NCBI GenBank assembly: GCA_011009095.1
Contig: VTPC01008773.1
Coordinates: 37,227 to 101,226 of the forward strand
From: Ignelater luminosus
Taxonomy: Eukaryota > Arthropoda > Insecta > Coleoptera > Elateridae
Direction of reading: 5' to 3'
DNA: 64,000 nt
Position numbers and translations under genes: made by a program. The notes beneath the pieces were generated by a model. The model saw only the letters and a program-made list of their open reading frames with translations. It made no database searches and was not told where the DNA came from. Positions 35,834 through 47,535 of this stretch are shown here, in pieces; the stretch's first letter is position 1; the number at the start of each line of letters is the position of its first letter.

Positions 35834-38800
35834 AGGTTTTAAACAATCGTCCTGTAGAATTTAGAATTTAATTTAGATTTGAAAGATGATAGACACCTAT
35901 AAGAGAAGGCAATGTAGAAGGGAAATAAGAAATACATTCCTGAGGGATTATAACTTGATACACAAGCACGTGATGTTGATCATAGCATAAGAAAGCAGTC
36001 AAACTGTATACGAATCGAATTATGGTTACGACGTTTAGGAGATCTTAGAAAAACCTTCTTATGTCAAACTTTTCAAGTGAACTTGATATCAAAAATATAT
36101 AGTTATGTTGTAATTTCTGGAGTTCATAGCTATCGTGATATCTGAGAAAAGTTCAAAGATAACGCTAAAAGTAGTACTTACAGGGCGAAAAATGATTATT
36201 TAGCTACGTCCTTTATGTAGACGACGTCTCAATGTAAACAGCATTAATGAGAGTTGACGTAGATAAGTACACTTTTTGTTAGAGATTGTAGAGATTGTTC
36301 GAATGTATCAAATGTTCCCCTTTCTCGTATTAGGCTGATGATATCTAGAAGCAAATTTAAAAAATCTTTTGGAAAAAGTTGGGAAATGGAAAATCTCGAG
36401 CAAAATTTGAAGGTGAAGTTGAGATCAACGAAAGATTGGCAGATTTAAAAGCAAAAGTAGTTGCTTTGTTTTGAAGGTCTGCAAAAAAATGTGATATGTT
36501 AAACAGTTAAAATAGTTTCCTTTTGTCGCTGAATACTTAGTTTATAACATTTGTGTTAATTTTATTGCATGACAATCTAATAAACTGTAAAAGTGCTTTG
36601 CATACTAATTTATTGCGTCAAAGGCACTATGAAAAAGATCATCAGGAAACAACAATTTTAAGATAGGAATATAAATAACAAGGATCTTGCAAGTTTAGTA
36701 TTCTAAATATTTGTTAAATCCGATGACGTGCCAAACGCTTGATATTATATAACCGTTAGCGCAGTATAATTTCTAACCACCAACTTTGCTTAATTTAATT
36801 TTCTATTACGCAAGTTGGGATAATTTTGATTCAATGTAATTTTCCAGCATTTAACTATTATCTTGAGGGCTTGTACTAAATTTAAATTAAACGTGACACG
36901 AAGTAAAAGTCAATATTTTAGAATTTGATGTTTAAGCATGAAAATGTCGATGTTTCAAAGTTTATTTATATCATGCCCTCTTTTAATTCGATTAATTTAG
37001 ATAAAATATCTTGCAAAAAAGACGACAGAGAAATATAGAAAGGGGAATGAGCACAGAATGGAAATCCTGTAAATGCAACTGCAAGAAAAAGCCAAAGCTA
37101 TTTCCGACATTATAATGGACTTCCGGATGAACCACTTTATTATGGATCGGTGCGAAATGACATTTACTAGTGAACACACAACTACAATCCAGTCAGTCAG
37201 TCAGTCACTACTGGAGATGGATATCCGTTCCTAAAGCTCCATTAACCCCCTCTCCCTCGCACTCATCCCTTCAATCACGGTGTTCTGGCAAAAATATTGC
37301 GACAGTTTTCTAAGACTCAATTTGTTCTGCGGATTTCGCAGCAACGTGAAAAACTTTTAAACAGCTTTATCACTATTTTCTTGTCCTAATGTAATGCAGC
37401 CGGCTCATCGACCGGATATAACATTTTCCATTTTATTGATATTGAAGGAGGTAGGACTAGGACGACATCGTCTACCGAAATATGGGTAGATATTCATTCT
37501 AACAGTTCGAGGTCAATATCGAACTTTTTAAATATTTATCCATCACCCTTCTTTCTGCTGACAGGTTCAAGAGCAATTTCATTTAGAAATTATTTATTTA
37601 TACCGTTAAGATAATAAAGTTTTCTATATAGAATAAAACTGTAAGAAGATACAATGAAATAATGATGAGTAGACTTAACTATAGTTGCTACTGCAAAACA
37701 TTACTAATTACGACAATAATAAACCTAGACATTGGACAAGTTAATGAACCAAATTGATGTCAATCTTGGAAACGCAATTAACTGATTCAACCGAATTTAA
37801 TTTTAATTTAATAGCCATCTTCTTTTTTCTGCTAAGTTTTATGGTGGCGTCAAAAGTTATAAACAGAAACTGATTTTTTTTTAAGATTTCTTGCCCATTT
37901 TGTTATATTTGAATGGGAGATTCATATACAATTCGTTCCGTAATAGCTGTCATGAAACCATTGAACCAGTTATTGCTTATCCTGCATCCAATTAATTAGC
38001 GCCAAGTAGTTATAATTTGTGGTTTCCACGCCACAAATATCGATGTTGAACAGCTAATCCTAAATCACGTATTTGCACTAATAAAGCGCTATTAATTACA
38101 GTTTCCATGTTCGTTTTGTCTAAATTCATTTCCTACACGACTGAAACTTTACCTAATCGAACACAGCTGATTGTAATGCCTAGGAAAGTTAAAATCGTTT
38201 GATTTGTAGTGCAGATGCTTTCTTTTTTTTTGTTAAAATAGCTTAAGTTCTCATCACTTTGATAATTTGCTATATAGATTGAAACCTATCAACATTTATA
38301 ACAGTTAAAAGATATTATAGTTTGATGATCCACTAAATGATTAATGGTCAATCAAATATGTATGAAGCTATAATGTATAAAGTTTTTGTTAAACATTATT
38401 GCTTCGTTATTTTATTGAACCATTAAACCTAGATAGCGATAGTAGTAACTACAATCTTGCACAAAGGCTCACTACAACGCAGCGGCTAGACGTTTTCTTA
38501 TCTCCAGTCTACTGTGCTGTGTTTGAATTTGAATTTAACCGAGTTTAAGTAATGAAATGTACTGTTACTCGTTACGTAAATTTAAAATCATTCAGTAGAT
38601 TGAATATCTAGTCTTAATCGTATCAAATACGATCTTGAAGAGATGTAGGATTCAATCAGAATTTGTATTTGGATAAGTACGCTTTATAACATTTTCTGAT
38701 AACGATTTCAATTGAAGTATAAGTTATTTGTTGGTACTGAGTTCTTATAAATTTTCTAGATTACTGCCAGATTCAAGTTTATTTGGTGCTATTGAGTAAA

Positions 38801-39509
38801 CTGTAAAAGTTTCAATTTAATCAGAATGTCGTGAATTACAAATATCTGTTCTCCAACAACGGTAATTAAAAAAATACATTTTTTCTTAATTTACAGAATT
38901 CAACATCATATTCCAATTTGAATAGTAATAAATCCTCTTACGCACTCCGTCAAATTTAAATCCAATGTCTGTTGTATAGTCAACTCATAAAGTAATGTCG
39001 CAAAACGATTTACATTTTGGTATTTAATGTCTGAAGTCATAGCAATTTTTTCATACGTAAGTACTAATTTGATAAACTGATTCTGATTAATTGATTACTA
39101 TTTATAAAATGTAGAAGTTCCCACTAAATGAGAAATTAAATTACTTTATGGGTTGACTGTACAATTAAAGTAATACAGTTAAGGCAGATTTTCTTACCAA
39201 GATGCACACAAATGTCTAATTACTGAACCTAACTAATTCAGAAAAAAACGTTGTGACGTCCCCTAAGGCTCTTCAATCTCTATGAAATTTTTCTGTCAAA
39301 TTTCAGTTGAGTTAATAAAAATGTCTTCTTTTGCCAGCCATATTTCGGGCAACAACTTTAACTTAGCTAAAAGTGCCAGAAAGTTATTAACATTTCTACT
39401 TTTATTTTTAAACACCAGGGACCGCCAATAAATTATCAGTAAATTACAATAGTTAAAATCTGGAACCTTTTAAAAAGAAATCTAAACAAATTCATACTGC
39501 ATCAGCTTA
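35834..39509. other. About 3.7 kb with no recognised gene
   Basis: Contains a (CAGT)4 microsatellite at about 37191-37208, an 8-bp perfect hairpin ATTTGTGG / CCACAAAT at 38015-38022 and 38031-38038, and a YVLYVDDV-like triplet string near 36210 that is closed by stops on both sides. No exon or transposon ORF was established. Confidence 0.4.
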
Positions 39510-39741
39510 ATGATATTATTGTTAAGCAGGAAGATTGTAACATCTTCGCGGCAATTAGTTTTATTTGCAACGGGAAAAGCTGAAAAGAGGCCTAATGCCC
39601 ATTACGGATATTGGAAGACGTTTAATTCCGTAGCTCTAGTCAGAGATATGTGGTTCAACCTAGACTTACCTTTAAAACAAAGGAAAAAGATTACACTCAC
39701 AAAAACTCTTAATAATTCTATAAAAGATAGTCAAAATTAAG

Positions 39742-39925
39742 GGCGCCAGAAGCTGAAGGTCAAAGGGGAATCATCGGCCAGCCCACGCAGCTTCTCGTAA
39801 ACTAACGCCCTATGTATAGACATCTCCGAAAATATCACCTTGTATAGATGTAGCTTGAATACTAACACCCTGTATATAGATACACCGAGACACAACATCC
39901 TGTATATAGGTGCACTTACAACAAC
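39742..39925 (+). repeat. Repeat module: GGCGCCAGAAGC plus four-unit 30-bp minisatellite (copy B)
   Basis: GGCGCCAGAAGC at 39742-39753 is followed by four units of exactly 30 bp starting at 39806, 39836, 39866 and 39896. Units begin CGCCCTATGTATAGACATCT, CACCTTGTATAGATGTAGCT, CACCCTGTATATAGATACAC and CATCCTGTATATAGGTGCAC. Spacing between the GGCGCC box and the array (64 bp) is close to that of copy A (60 bp at 21692-21752). Two loci about 18 kb apart with the same box, order, spacing and period imply a shared repeat family. Confidence 0.7.
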
Positions 39926-40186
39926 TTCACTGAAGTCTTTAAAATTTTGAATAAAATGTTTCCGACTTAAATTATCTAAATTACTAAGTTAAGAGTTTAA
40001 TTATATAATGGCTGCAGAATATGAATATATGAAATTGTTAACTTTATTTATGTATTATTGAATTCATTAGAATTCTTCCTAAATGCCCCCAACAGCGGAG
40101 CTTCACACAAAAACAATGATATTAACCAGGAAGATGAATTAAACAGTAACTTGTCTTTAATACAATTCCTTTGACGATGTCCAGGT

Positions 40187-40603
40187 TTGGAAAAGTTGGC
40201 TGGCACTGCAGTGGTATCTTTAGCAGACAAAGGCCTCGAGCTGATAATAAAATTTTTAACAAAACGAAGCGTGAATGATCTATATTTTAGTAATCTTTCA
40301 ACAGGTAATAAACGAGTGTTGATTATAGCCACAAAAGAGTCTTTTAGAATTATTCGAACGTCCAAAGCTATTAATGTACGTGCTTATAACAACACACACA
40401 AGAAAATACAGAAAACTGAGTTTTCTCAACAGAACACAAGCTTCTACAATAAAAATGGAACTGACGGAGCGGCGATCTTAGCACAATCCCAAGCTTTCGG
40501 TCGAAATTTGATAATTAAATTTCCTTTACACAAAAGAAAACTATTTTGGCATAAATTACACCAAATTGTCTACAAGTTCACTCAATGTCTTAATCCGTCC
40601 TAG
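40187..40603 (+). CDS. Unrecognised 138-codon open frame downstream of repeat copy B
   Basis: One of the longest uninterrupted frames in the window. It starts MEKLAGTAVVSLADKGLELI and ends HQIVYKFTQCLNPS. Composition is basic in the C-terminal half, with no transmembrane segment, cysteine cluster or catalytic motif that I can identify. It lies 260 bp after the 30-bp minisatellite, in DNA that is less AT-rich than average. It may be part of the same repeat family or simply a chance frame; an overlapping 105-codon minus-strand frame (40048-40365) weakens the case for coding. Treat as hypothetical. Confidence 0.2.
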   Translation: MEKLAGTAVVSLADKGLELIIKFLTKRSVNDLYFSNLSTGNKRVLIIATKESFRIIRTSKAINVRAYNNTHKKIQKTEFSQQNTSFYNKNGTDGAAILAQSQAFGRNLIIKFPLHKRKLFWHKLHQIVYKFTQCLNPS

Positions 40604-41620
40604 GAGAACGTTTATAAAATTTTACGAAACCACTTTTCGCTTAAATTTCCATTATCATCAACTTTTACACAAAGAACTTGCAGCAAAAGATACGTAGGGC
40701 TCGCTCACATAAGTACCTGGTACGGAAGCTTAAGCTGGAGTGTCTGCCCTTCAAGACTCTTCACTACACGTCGGTCTCGCTTAAACGTGACAATAAAATT
40801 AGACACAATTTATTTTACCCTGGGAGAAAATGAAATACATGGGCAACTATATTCCAAATGGAAAATTTTTACGGCCCGTTAATACATTGTAAATTGTACT
40901 TGGTTGTCCGCAACGCTCTAGAAGAATAATAATTTCTGATAATTCCTTCTGACTTTGCGATAGATAAATCGTGCCAAAACGCACGTACAAATTGGTAATT
41001 TGAGACTTAACAGGCCTTGAACGAGAGTATTCTTGTTGATTGAAATAAACAATTCAACAAGGAAATTCATATGAAATGAAATAAAATAATTTAATTCTTA
41101 CAAATGAAAAAATATCGGAAAGAAATTTAAGCAAAAGCCGGATGAGTATGCAGCATTTTAGAATTAGCATTACATATTATTTTAGTTACTAGAAGATTTA
41201 CTAGGCGATAATTACTAAATTTGATTTATCACCGTTTTTGTATACAACAGTAACTGACACTTCTAACCAATCTCTGAGTAGAGAAGAACTATTAGAAGAA
41301 ATTTTCTTATGTAGACTAATAAAAGAACCGAAGATAATAAGCAGTTTTTTCAGGAACAGAAAAGTTACTAAATTCTCAGAGAAGAGAATTATATCTAGAA
41401 CACTTGTTGTTCCTATATCTTCTATGCAGCTTTGTGCTGACAAACAAATGACATTCACAATAATATGAAAATGTGATCTGCAATTAAATTAGAAAATGAA
41501 TGTAGAATTAGAATGAGATACTTAAAATGCTTCATATACATATAAATTATGATTTCTACATATCGATAGTTTAGAATTCGCGTGGGAATATTTTCAGATA
41601 ACAACATTTGTGTTAATTAC
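40604..41620. other. Unassigned stretch
   Basis: The first ~350 bp remain relatively GC-rich (for example CTCGCTCACATAAGTACCTGG near 40710), similar in texture to about 22015 in copy A. The rest is AT-rich. No gene recognised. Confidence 0.3.
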
Positions 41621-41621
41621 A

Positions 41622-41700
41622 TAGCATGGGGACTTTAGTTTTCTATGGGAAAAGAACTTGTTAAGGTTGTGCGTTCGATTCCATGCAAATTCTATAAACT
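41622..41700 (+). repeat. Possible tRNA-derived SINE fragment
   Basis: A box-B-like GCGTTCGATTCC at 41671-41682 lies about 48 bp after a TAGCATGGGGAC that could be a decayed box A. The sequence after box B (CCATGCAAATTCTA) resembles that after the tRNA-like box at 60347 (CCCATGCGAAATCTA). It does not fold into a good cloverleaf, so it is not a functional tRNA. Confidence 0.25.
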
Positions 41701-42050
41701 ATAATTTATTTGTATGAGGAAGATTTTAAGTTTCCCTTTTGAGTTCAAAAAAAATATTGTCAAAATCAAGTAGCTGTCACATGAAACAACAAAAACTAGT
41801 AAAGGCGTCTTGTAATCAAATCAAAATCTTTGTTCGGGTAACCAAAACCTTACTTATAAATAGACCATGGCAGAAAAGCTAGTAATGAGCCAAAAGAAAT
41901 ATTTGTTATATGGGGTATTCCTAAGAAGAAGAAAGCTTTGGTACTATGTATGTACGCCGTGCGACGCGACGTGGGGTTAACCGCATCACTCAGTCCCTGA
42001 AAACCAGTATGCAAGTAATAATAAAAGGACTAGTGTTGTATGATATTGGT

Positions 42051-42240
42051 TTAATCACTTTGGAGTCTTTGAAGAGTCCAGTCAATGATAGATATATTTG
42101 CATAGGTTAATGGCATACCAAGAGCCGCTTCTGGTCCAGACAAGGGGCCAGTAGTACCTTTCCTCGCTAAGGCATCAGCCCTATCGTTACTTTCTACGCC
42201 AGGGTGACTTGCGACCCACATCCCTGGTTGTTGGTGCATA
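42051..42240 (-). pseudogene. RNase H fragment of a LINE
   Basis: Minus-strand frame HQQPGMWVASHPGVESNDRADALARKGT matches the VWVPGHxGVxGNExADxLAR end of the RNase H domain carried by Jockey/R1/I-type non-LTR retrotransposons. The catalytic aspartate of NDRAD is retained. The frame continues as NISIIDWTLQRLQSD and stops at 42051. The upstream part of the domain (42240-42400) is broken into other frames. Downstream sequence to about 41890 may be the end of the same element but is too degraded to align with confidence. Confidence 0.65.
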
Positions 42241-42400
42241 TACTGATATACCGAATTGTGTAACCCTTACGGCAATTTTGGTGTGGGCAGTCAAGAGAGC
42301 AAAAATAGTTCATAGACGTCCTGCTACTGTGCCTTTTACGGTTTTGGATTCGTAAGCTTTGCCGGTTAGTAACTGTAATCAAATCCACAGACTTTCTAGC

Positions 42401-43946
42401 TGTTTCTTAATCACTTTTTTATCACAAACAGGAAATTGCATTTATTATCAAAATATTTTTCTAATAGAGCTGTTGATAATTTCATTACAAAACAGATAAA
42501 AAGCTGGTTAAATTTCGTTCTTTCACTTTACATTTGCAAAACAGTAAATGTACGCAATTTGTTAATTCATGCACTGCGTAATTATGAATACTGTTCTTGG
42601 ACACAACCAGTCATTATATGACTTTTCTCCAGAAATACCTACATTAAATGACTTTCTTAGTAATTTCTAGAATAAAGACACATACGGAATGTAAACAAAT
42701 CTAACGACTTCTTGATAAGCTTTCGTTTAAGAAAATACCTGAATCTCAAGTTTAGATTTTTTGGTCAACTTCCAAAGTTGGTACATCCTAATTTCCGTCT
42801 CTTGTTTTGACGTGTTAGGTTTCATCTATTACCCTACTTACGAATACAAGAACATTGTCTGCTTATCCCCTTTTGTCATCAGGGAAAAAACAGAGTTAGG
42901 CAATTTCTGTCAAATTTCACTAACCTCTCGTAACAGAACGGAATGGTAAGAATCTGATTTTCGCTTTTAGCTTCATTTATTATACTTTGATAAAATCTAG
43001 TTAGGACCCTTGTCAACAAAGTTTATAATTGTTTTACTAAGTACTTGGATGTTCATACAGCAACGATTTTGCATGAATGTTAATCACTGCTATCTACTAA
43101 TTTTATCACTAGAATGCAGAACATATACAAAAAAAATATTATTAGTACAGCTATGTCAAGAACGTGTAGATTGATAGAAAAATTAAATTTTTTGTGATTT
43201 TTTTGGACAACGGAACAGTTTTATTAAAGAGTAAATAAGTATATAGCTAGAACAAGCTAAAACCTATCAGAAAGAGTTTTAAGAATTCTTTAAAATAAAA
43301 ATTCTGTCCAAGTATGAAAGAAATAGGTTTGTTGTGGTTATGATTGGTTAATACTTTCTGTCCCTGCCTAACAATAACAAAGATAAGTTGAATCTGTTCA
43401 ATTTTTTAAATTTTTCTTCCCAAAATTGAATTGGTATTTGGAACATTTTCTATATGCCTTTCTGTATTTTTAGGACTTTATTGATAGTTTCAGTAACAAA
43501 GAAAGTTTATTTCTTAAGTACTCTGCAAACTTTTGAAAAGATAAGTGAAGCTTTTAGAAAAATAACGATATCATTATAAAAGAGAAACTTGAAGAAAAAT
43601 TGATACCAGTTGGCAAAATACTTACGTTGTTACTGATGGTTGCAGGAAGAGCTGTGTAAAAAATATAAAATTATTTAAATTTATGCCTATGATGTTTGTA
43701 TTACATGAAGCTACTGAGAAGAAGAAATTTCTAGAACAATCCAATTCTCAGCAGTTATGAAAAATTGCTTTGGTTTGGGCCTCATAGACCCACATCGGTA
43801 CAAAAAGGTTAAGGTAATACTTAAGTGTCCCTAAAATCAGCGTTACTTACTATTTCAAAGTTAGATTCAAAACCACTACCACCAGCGACTTACCGAAGAT
43901 GAAACTTTCAAACTAAATTGGCGTATTCAACAGCTTCTGAGTTGTA
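42401..43946. other. About 1.5 kb with no recognised gene
   Basis: AT-rich DNA up to the mariner insertion. Only short frames (about 61 codons) without similarity to known families. Confidence 0.4.
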
Positions 43947-45238
43947 ACACATGGGCTGAAAAGTCGCAGGCCTAACAAAGAAAACACGGTTTTTTTTGTT
44001 CCAAATTAGCTTTATTCATCAACGTAATTTCCATCAACAACAACGCAATCATTCCAGCGCCGCTCTAACATTTCAATACCACTTTTGTAGAACGATTTAT
44101 CTTTTGCCTCAAAATAGGACTCAGTTTCAGCGATAACCTCTTCATTCGAGCGAAATTTCTTACCGGCAAGCATTTTTTTAGGTCTGCGAACAGCCAGTAG
44201 TCGCTGGGAGCCAAATCTGGCGAATACGGTGGATGTGGGAGCAATTCGAAGTTCAATTCATGTAGTTTTGCCATTGTTTTGATTGACTTGTGACACGGTG
44301 CGTTGTCTTGATGAAACAAAATTTTTTTCTTTGCCATATGCGGTCGTTTCTTTGCAATTTCGGCCTTCAAACGCTCCAATAACGCTATATAATATTCACT
44401 GTTGATGGTATTTCCCTTCTCAAGATAGTCGATGAATATTACACCACGCACATCCCAAAATACCGAGGCCATAACCTTTCCAGCCGATTGTTGTGCTTTC
44501 GGTCGCTTTGGACGAGGTTCACCAGTTGCTGTCCACTCAGATGACGATCGTTTTGATTCCGGAGTGAAGTGATGGATCTATGTTTCATCCATTGTTACAT
44601 ATCGACGCAAAAATTCCGGTATGTTACGTTTAAACATGGCCAAACACTGCTCAGAAACATCAACACGTTCTTGTTTTTGGTGATCAGTGAGCAAACGCGG
44701 CACCCACTTTGAGCAGAGCTTTCTCATAGTCAAATGCTCATGCAATATAAAGCCAACACGTTCTTTTGATATCTTTACGATGTCAGCTAACTCACGCAAC
44801 TTCACTTTTCGATCATTCAAAACGATTTTGTGGATTTTTTTATGTTTTCTGGTGTTACCGCCTCATTTGGACGTCCACTGCGTTCTGCATCATCGGTGTC
44901 TCTACGATCACGTTTGAAGACAGCAAACCAACGTTTTATTGTTGTTTCTGATGGAGCGGAGTCCCCATAACACTTTTCAAGCCATTGCTTCGCTTGAACG
45001 GTATTTTTTCTCATCAAGAAGCAGTGTAAAATTAAAACACGAAATTGTTTTTGATCCATTGTTTTGAAAATAACAAAAGTAGCGTCACTCTTAGCACAAT
45101 AACTCACAAAATAATGAATAGAATATCATGAAATTTTAACAGCTGTCTTTTGAAGGTTAGTACTAACTGAAAAAGCGGTGAATGCAATAGAACTAGCACC
45201 ATCTATTTGTTAGGCCTGGGACTTTTCGGCCCATGTGT
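43947..45238 (-). mobile_element. Nearly complete mariner element (irritans-like), 1292 bp
   Basis: Full-length element with 33-bp TIRs: ACACATGGGCTGAAAAGTCG... (43947-43979) and its inverse at 45206-45238, two mismatches. TA target dinucleotides lie at 43945-43946 and 45239-45240. Length and layout fit intact mariner (~1.3 kb) with one transposase gene. The transposase carries few lesions, making this among the youngest insertions in the window. It inserted into otherwise unremarkable AT-rich DNA. Confidence 0.95.
44012..45059 (-). pseudogene. Mariner transposase with two 1-nt deletions and one stop
   Basis: Starts MDQKQFRVLILHCFLMRKNT at 45059 and ends GNYVDE-stop at 44012. Lesions: a missing base in the T7 run at 44835-44841 (A7 on the coding strand), an in-frame TAG at 44578-44580 where mariners have tryptophan after VTMDET, and a missing base in the T7 run at 44173-44179. 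Allowing for these, the gene would have about 349 codons, the usual mariner length. Paired helix-turn-helix motifs lie in the first third (KISKERVGFILHEHLTMRKL, a WVPRLL linker), the first catalytic Asp in MDET, the second in FHQDNAPCHKS and the third 34 residues on in LAPSDYWLF. Closest known type by eye is the irritans (Himar) group. Encodes cut-and-paste transposase acting on the TIRs; broken as read. Confidence 0.93.
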
Positions 45239-45240
45239 TA

Positions 45241-47445
45241 AAGATACAAAACGTTTTTGTTGTTCATATCTTCAGCCTACAACTTGAGATGATGTAGGAT
45301 ATATAGGATATATATAGCAACAATTATCGATGTTATTTGTTAATTAAAAAGTAGGAAACTCGAAGATTGAAAATTCAGTTGGATTTTATTTCATTTTAAG
45401 TTCCTTTTTAAGTTCTGATTTGAATATCGCAATTGTTACTATACAGTGCTCTCTAGAATTCGTACGTAAACAATCAAGATATATTGATAATTCGATTCAA
45501 CTTCATTTCCGCACAGCTTAACGTCATGAAACCCACACGTTTTGGACCATTGAGTGACAGTATGGAAATTATTCATCTAGGGATAGTGTTTCACGAAAAC
45601 AACAGCTTTCACTAATCGAATCGTTATTAAAACTGCCAGGATGTGTAAATGTACTAGTATATAATGCAGTTTTAGATTAGTTTGAATGCTTTTTCTTGTT
45701 TATTGAAAGTCATTTTTTATGTAGAAAACATTCCCGATTCTAATAAAAAATTTAAAATTATTACTTAGAATAATTTATTTTAATTACAAAACAAATACAG
45801 CCGTAGAAGAACTTCATAAATTTCACATCACTACCTAAGATTTTACATGCATGAGACATGCAAGGAGATCTCTTTGTGTTGTTAACCCTCCATTTTATTT
45901 CCTCCGTTGATGGCTTCATCCTAAAATAAAAACAGAAAAACCCAGCTAAAGTTAAAGAGTTGCTTTAAAAACGGTTCCTTACGTCAGTCTTTTTTAAAAT
46001 AACATTTTCTAACATGCTTGAGGTTAGAATCTGCAGATATTGCGACCTTTTGCTGTTTTATTCATCAAGGACCTGAATTTTCATTCCACAATTGACAGCC
46101 ATTCAACATGCAATAATCTCACATATTATAAATCCACTCAAGCCGTGCTTGAAATCCAATGCTCTCTGGTTAGGGTTAAATTAAAACTGAAAGGAAGGTA
46201 ACTAAAGTTCAATACCTAAATGCAACTGAAATATGTAATGCAATGTGAATGCGGAATCGTTACCATCTGTTATACTCGGTTTTATCGACTGCTTATGTCA
46301 GACATAATTTACAAACTTAACCGTCTGCTACAGAACGTGCACATTCGCATAGAAATGAATACTACCGTTTTGTAAACCAAAATGGTACGTGCAACGAAAA
46401 GCAAATCTATAATATTAACCGGTTATAATTTGTTCTCTACAATATAACGGAAGTGTAATTTTAGAATCGCATGCCTGGGAAATATCAGGTAAAATGTCTC
46501 ACGCGGATATCCTAGTAAATTAGGCAGCTGGACCTTTAATTTGAAAACAAAAATTATAATCAGTGTCATTTCTGGTAAGAAAAGGAGGAAGGAAAATTCT
46601 TAAGTTAAGCTGAACAAAAAAGAACAACAACTATAAATTGTATAATAGCTACATGTATTGCATAATAGATAAAAAAATGTGTTATGAAGTTAACCAAGAC
46701 AAAAGTAATAACAATCACTAAAGGTGTCACAAGAATACTAAAACTGGTTTGTGAGACTAACATAACATTTCCGGAAGAGAGAAGTAATAATTTAATTTTC
46801 CAATTTGGGAATAGTTTGACCAATATCAAGCGGATGGAAGTTTATCTTTCTTTATCAAAGTTTTCCCAGAATTTGCTAACTTTATGTGAGGTATATAAAA
46901 ATTTTATTGTAAGTTATTTACAGTTACGGCGATACTAAGCTAGACCTGTAATTTAATAGCCGTAAATGCAATTTAAAAATTAAAAATATTCTAGATATAA
47001 CAAGAGTGTAAAGTTGACGTTTTTGAACGAGTAGGAAGTTTATGGTACGAGCGACGAGCAATACATACATGCAATGAATTGACCGCAAATATTACAATAA
47101 AATTCATTGGTCATTTATAAAAGAAGCATAAACCTTAAAATATGAAAAATATAAATAATAACGGTAAATGAATTGAATTCATCACTTGCAGGTGTTTTGC
47201 AATTAACCGTGGATTCCAAATTTTATATAAATAAATCGTCAAACCAGAACAAGTTGGCAAAATTGTTAGATAGTAAGAATTTTCGTTATCAAGACTTAAT
47301 ATGAATGAATGATAAAGAAAAACATCGACTTTATAAATATTGTTCATCAAAAATACAAACAAATAGAAGATATTAAAGGTTGGAACAAGTTAGTTACGCT
47401 TACAATCTAGCAAACAATATATTTCTATTAATTAAACAATATTAA
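45241..47445. other. About 2.2 kb with no recognised gene
   Basis: No motif, TIR or LTR was recognised. Frames at 46605-46938 overlap on opposite strands and show no domain. Confidence 0.4.
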
Positions 47446-47535
47446 CGGGCCTTTCACCACTGTAAAACAGTTTGTCGGGTTTTTCACTAGTATGAAACGT
47501 TCTTCTGAGGCTCTTCACCAATATGAAGCGATGAT
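47446..47535. repeat. Three-unit tandem repeat, 30-bp period
   Basis: Units at 47446-47475 (CGGGCCTTTCACCACTGTAA...), 47476-47505 (CGGGTTTTTCACTAGTATGA...) and 47506-47535 (TGAGGCTCTTCACCAATATG...) align with a CGGGCYTTTCACYASTATGAAACG-type core. On the minus strand the units read HIGEEP, HTSEKP and YSGERP, reminiscent of the TGEKP linker of C2H2 zinc fingers, but the spacing is far too short for real fingers. Confidence 0.6.

Noticed and set aside
36190..36235. YVLYVDDVSM string resembling the Ty1/Copia YVDD box
   Set aside because: The frame is closed by stops just before and after, and no other RT motif was found around it.
38015..38038. ATTTGTGG hairpin as a microRNA precursor
   Set aside because: The stem is only 8 bp; too short and without flanking complementarity.
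41622..41690. Possible functional tRNA gene
   Set aside because: The T-arm and acceptor stem do not pair properly; kept only as a weak SINE candidate.
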